Below are positions 61,497-64,000 of a stretch of DNA of 64,000 nucleotides, piece by piece. Source of the DNA: Virgibacillus sp. MSP4-1 (GTDB lineage Bacteria > Bacillota > Bacilli > Bacillales > Alkalibacillaceae). The DNA lies in contig NZ_CP048021.1 of assembly GCF_010092505.1 (NCBI RefSeq), forward strand, positions 2,294,001-2,358,000, in the 5' to 3' direction. Positions within the stretch are counted from its first letter, which is position 1. Each line of letters begins with the position of its first letter. Position numbers and translations under genes: made by a program. The notes beneath the pieces were generated by a model. That model was not told the origin of the DNA and made no database searches. It saw nothing but the letters and a program-made list of their open reading frames with translations.

Positions 61497-62126
61497 TTAC
61501 TTCGTGCCGTATAAGCGGTCTCCGGCATCCCCAAGACCCGGAATTATGTAGCCTTTTTCATTCAGCTTTTCATCAAGTGCAGCCAGGTAAATATCAATAT
61601 CCGGATGTGCTTCTTTTACGGCCTCAACGCCTTCTGGTGCTGCGATCAGACACATGAGACGGATCTGCTTTGCGCCGCGTTTTTTCAGGGAATGAATCGC
61701 TTCAATCGCTGAACCACCTGTCGCAAGCATTGGATCAATGACAATCAGTTCGCGCTCTTCAATGTCAGATGGTAATTTCACATAATATTCCACAGGCTGG
61801 AGTGTTTTCGGATCACGATATAAGCCAACATGTCCAACTTTAGCGGCTGGAATCAGCTTTAAAATTCCATCGGTCATGCCTAAACCTGCACGTAAAATCG
61901 GAATAAGTCCTAGCTTCTTACCCGCTAACACTTTTGATGTTGCCTCCTCCACAGGGGTGTCAATGGTGACCTCCTGCAGGGGGAGATCCCGTGTGATTTC
62001 AAAAGCCATCAGCGTGGCAACCTCATCAACAAGCTCTCTAAATTCTTTTGTTCCCGTACTTTTATCACGAATAAATGTTAATTTGTGCTGAATCAATGGA
62101 TGGTCAAATACGTACACTTTTCCCAT
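61497..62126 (-). CDS. upp: Uracil phosphoribosyltransferase Upp
   Basis: Upp salvages uracil by joining it to PRPP to give UMP. The 209-residue protein shows the PRPP loop [16 protein letters not shown] and the C-terminal uracil-binding [18 protein letters not shown]. It starts with a good GGAGAG site. A sigma-A promoter (TTGAAA/TACAAT) lies about 45 bases upstream and a terminator of the preceding glyA unit farther up, so upp opens a transcript with mnaA. Confidence 0.96.
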   Translation of the reverse strand: MGKVYVFDHPLIQHKLTFIRDKSTGTKEFRELVDEVATLMAFEITRDLPLQEVTIDTPVEEATSKVLAGKKLGLIPILRAGLGMTDGILKLIPAAKVGHVGLYRDPKTLQPVEYYVKLPSDIEERELIVIDPMLATGGSAIEAIHSLKKRGAKQIRLMCLIAAPEGVEAVKEAHPDIDIYLAALDEKLNEKGYIIPGLGDAGDRLYGTK

Positions 62127-62164
62127 GAGCCGAACTCTCCTTTATTAAAAGATATATCTTACAA

Positions 62165-62193
62165 ATTGTACTGAAATAAAATGGCCGTTTCAA
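62165..62193 (-). promoter_or_regulatory. Sigma-A promoter of upp
   Basis: Minus strand: TTGAAA (62188-62193), 17 bases, TACAAT (62165-62170), five of six bases in each box. Confidence 0.85.
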
Positions 62194-62310
62194 CCGAATC
62201 ACGGATTTCTGAAAAGTTTCATAATTGTGCCGGCATGTCCGTTTACAGATGCCAGCCTGTTCCATATTGCTGACTGCCGGAACCAGCAGATCCTTCCAAA
62301 AATCTCTCAC

Positions 62311-62350
62311 AAAAAAGACTGGCATCTATCGTCCTTTGCCAGTCTTTCTC
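62311..62350 (-). terminator. Terminator of glyA
   Basis: AAAAAAGACTGGCA (62311-62324) pairs with TGCCAGTCTTTCT (62337-62349); the minus strand continues TTTTTTGTGAG. It stands 105 bases after the glyA stop; the intervening 62350-62454 shows a small GCCGGG/CCCGG dyad and no gene. Confidence 0.85.
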
Positions 62351-62454
62351 TCAGCTGCCGGGCCTTCCTTGCCCCGGAATCAGCCTCAGCCACAGGTCGT
62401 ACGGTCACGGGCTGAGAACGTCCCGGTTTTCCATAACAGGCCGGCCAAACAAAT

Positions 62455-63693
62455 CTACTCCTCATACAGCGGATATTTCGCTGATAAGGCTGATACACGT
62501 TGTTTGGCTTCCTCCAGCTTCTCTTCGTCTTCTGTATGTTTTAACGTCAGTGCGATAACAGCCGCGATTTCATCCATGGCCTCCCCATCAAAGCCGCGGG
62601 TTGTGACAGCTGCGGTTCCAATCCGTATGCCACTGGTAACGAATGGGCTTTCCGGATCGAATGGAATGGTATTTTTATTAGCCGTAATCCCTACCTCATC
62701 AAGGGCTTTTTCAGCAGTTTTTCCGGTAAGTTCAAGTGGGCGCAGATCGAGCAATAGTAAATGGTTGTCTGTTCCCCCAGAAACGACACGTACCCCTTCA
62801 CTTGTCAGGGATTCACCCAGACGTTTCGCGTTGTCAATAATTTGCTGTGCATACTCCTTAAAACCTGGCTCAAGCGCCTCTTTCAACGCAACAGCCTTGG
62901 CAGCAATAATATGCATGAGGGGTCCGCCCTGCATGCCAGGGAAAACGGATTTATCCAGTTTCTTCGCGAATTCTTCCTGGCAGAGAACCATTCCGCCCCG
63001 TGGTCCACGTAAAGTTTTATGGGTCGTCGTTGTGACAAAATGGGCGTGTGGAACCGGATTTGGATGAAGGCCTGTGGCGACAAGTCCGGCAATATGGGCC
63101 ATGTCGACCATTAAGTATGCGCCAACCTCATCGGCAATTTCCCGGAATTTGGCAAAGTCGATTTCCCGCGGGTAGGCACTGGCTCCAGCCACAATAAGCT
63201 TTGGCTGTACCTCTTTTGCTTTCGCTAACACAGCCTCGTAATCAATTTGTTCGCTGTCCTCATCCACCCCATAGTCCACAAAGTTGTATAGAGTTCCGCT
63301 AAAGTTGACAGGGCTTCCGTGCGTTAAGTGACCCCCATGGTTTAAGTTCATCCCTAACACGGTGTCTCCTGGTTCAAGGACCGTGAAGTAGACGGCCATA
63401 TTAGCCTGAGCGCCGGAGTGAGGCTGTACGTTGGCATGGTCCGCACCGAACAGCTTCTTCGCGCGGTCACGGGCTAAATTTTCGGCAACATCGACATACT
63501 CACACCCTCCATAATAGCGGCGTCCCGGGTAGCCCTCTGCATATTTGTTGGTCATCACAGATCCTGCTGCTTCCATCACGGCTTCGGAGACAAAATTTTC
63601 CGATGCAATCAGTTCAATTTTATCCTGCTGTCGCTTTTTTTCCTTCTCAATCGCTTCCAAGATTTCCGGATCTACGTTTTGTAAATGCTCCAC
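62455..63693 (-). CDS. glyA: Serine hydroxymethyltransferase GlyA
   Basis: A PLP enzyme of 412 residues that interconverts serine and glycine while loading one-carbon units on tetrahydrofolate. [50 protein letters not shown] and the PLP-lysine motif [15 protein letters not shown] (Lys near 227) are all present. It starts at GTG 63693, 6 bases after GGAGGAG. It follows ywlG as in B. subtilis; a repeat element copy separates them. Confidence 0.97.
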   Translation of the reverse strand: MEHLQNVDPEILEAIEKEKKRQQDKIELIASENFVSEAVMEAAGSVMTNKYAEGYPGRRYYGGCEYVDVAENLARDRAKKLFGADHANVQPHSGAQANMAVYFTVLEPGDTVLGMNLNHGGHLTHGSPVNFSGTLYNFVDYGVDEDSEQIDYEAVLAKAKEVQPKLIVAGASAYPREIDFAKFREIADEVGAYLMVDMAHIAGLVATGLHPNPVPHAHFVTTTTHKTLRGPRGGMVLCQEEFAKKLDKSVFPGMQGGPLMHIIAAKAVALKEALEPGFKEYAQQIIDNAKRLGESLTSEGVRVVSGGTDNHLLLLDLRPLELTGKTAEKALDEVGITANKNTIPFDPESPFVTSGIRIGTAAVTTRGFDGEAMDEIAAVIALTLKHTEDEEKLEEAKQRVSALSAKYPLYEE

Positions 63694-63747
63694 AGCTTTC
63701 TCCTCCTCACATGATTAATCACATGTATGGTTTAATGAATCATTTTC

Positions 63748-63907
63748 TGGTAAAGTGAAACTTCCATCAGTGGGGGCTTTTTCCATCCCGCACTGATGGT
63801 TAGTTGAACTTATCAGGGATTTACTGGCCGTTTATCCCTCACTTATTTTTGTTGGTTTACTCTCAAGCCTTGAAGGTGGGTATTACGGCCAGTTAATTCG
63901 TGGTAAA
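63748..63907 (-). repeat. Structured intergenic element, copy 3, overlapping the ywlG 3' end
   Basis: The most complete copy. CATCAGTG (63765-63772) pairs with CACTGATG (63791-63798), and ACTGGCCGT (63823-63831) with ACGGCCAGT (63885-63893), giving a small hairpin and a long-range stem enclosing CAAGCCTTGAAGGTGGG. Ends read GGTAAAGTGAAA at left and CGTGGTAAAG at right. The right end runs into the ywlG coding sequence. Confidence 0.85.
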
Positions 63908-64000
63908 GAATAAACGGCCCGCTCGCCTCCGATTAGTTTTGGACGGGTATAGGCGGCTGTCACATGGGCTTCCCCAAGGTTTTTTCGGCTTAACCGGACC
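63883..64000 (-). CDS. ywlG: C-terminal fragment of YwlG (TIGR01440/UPF0340 family)
   Basis: The reverse strand reads 39 codons from the window edge to TAA at 63883: VRLSRKNLGEAHVTAAYTRP followed by KLIGGERAVYSLPRINWP. The part RPKLIGGERAVY is the conserved end of the YwlG/UPF0340 family, a gene that lies just before glyA in Bacillus. The last residues (about PRINWP) and the stop codon are encoded by the right end of a repeat element, so the native C-terminus seems to have been replaced. The function of YwlG is not established. Confidence 0.8.
   Translation of the reverse strand, partial: VRLSRKNLGEAHVTAAYTRPKLIGGERAVYSLPRINWP

Noticed and set aside
62225-63067. Plus-strand open frame of 280 codons opposite glyA
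   Set aside because: It is antisense to a certain glyA, its composition (Ser/Pro/Ala-rich) is typical of an antisense shadow and it has no ribosome site.
63712-63721. TGATTAATCA palindrome upstream of glyA as operator
   Set aside because: A 10-base A/T-rich palindrome lies next to the ribosome site and is likely by chance; no promoter could be aligned with it.

Overview
The window is chromosomal DNA of a spore-forming, flagellated, low-GC Gram-positive bacterium of the family Bacillaceae. Evidence: sporulation genes (spoIIID, spoIIQ, spoIID), wall teichoic acid genes (tagD, tagB, tagO, partial tagG), mbl next to flhO and flhP, a comK-type competence regulator, an 11-subunit Bacillus-type complex I (nuoA-N without EFG), and the order ywlG-glyA-upp-mnaA-atp known from Bacillus subtilis. 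Strongly acidic tails on exported proteins fit a salt-tolerant member, but the species cannot be fixed from the sequence. Most genes are on the minus strand.

Layout: 1-9300 holds cell-wall polymer genes: the start of tagG, two CDP-glycerol glycerophosphotransferases, tagD, gtaB, a UDP-glucose dehydrogenase, a secreted GH18/SH3/CWB2 protein and tagO. 9400-13510 is an RND efflux pump with a lipoprotein adaptor and a dyad-bearing promoter. 13560-15400 holds tandem repeats, comK and an acidic lipoprotein. 16800-21540 is fabZ, a small membrane protein, flhP, flhO, mbl and spoIIID. 23350-29030 has a DASS transporter, an MFS transporter, spoIIQ and a NERD protein. 30100-37400 is spoIID, a fused double isoprenoid synthase, murA, ywmB and ywzB. 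37470-47590 is the complex I operon with its promoter. 49000-56620 is the F1Fo ATP synthase operon with its promoter. 56640-64000 is a Vpr-like subtilase, mnaA/wecB, upp, glyA and the end of ywlG.

The most unusual content is non-coding. Seven intergenic regions (about 6.7 kb, roughly a tenth of the window) are filled with degenerate words of about 20 bp whose core reads ATT-x-A-x-CC (or its complement GG-x-T-x-AAT). The words recur every 20-21 bp. In three separate arrays with different sequences they are organised into higher-order units of 263-264 bp, each of 13 words; a fourth array has 223-224 bp units of about 11 words, another a 40 bp (2-word) unit, another a plain 20 bp unit. The left edge of most arrays is G-rich and the right edge C-rich on the plus strand, whichever way the words point. 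I know of no function for this; it is the best candidate here for an undescribed system.

A second repeat family (three copies, about 105-160 bp, with a conserved hairpin) lies 3' of minus-strand genes, once inside the nuo operon and once supplying the stop codon of ywlG. The atp operon carries a 500 bp structured insertion between atpE and atpF. Several operons have clear sigma-A promoters and strong hairpin terminators, which are listed.
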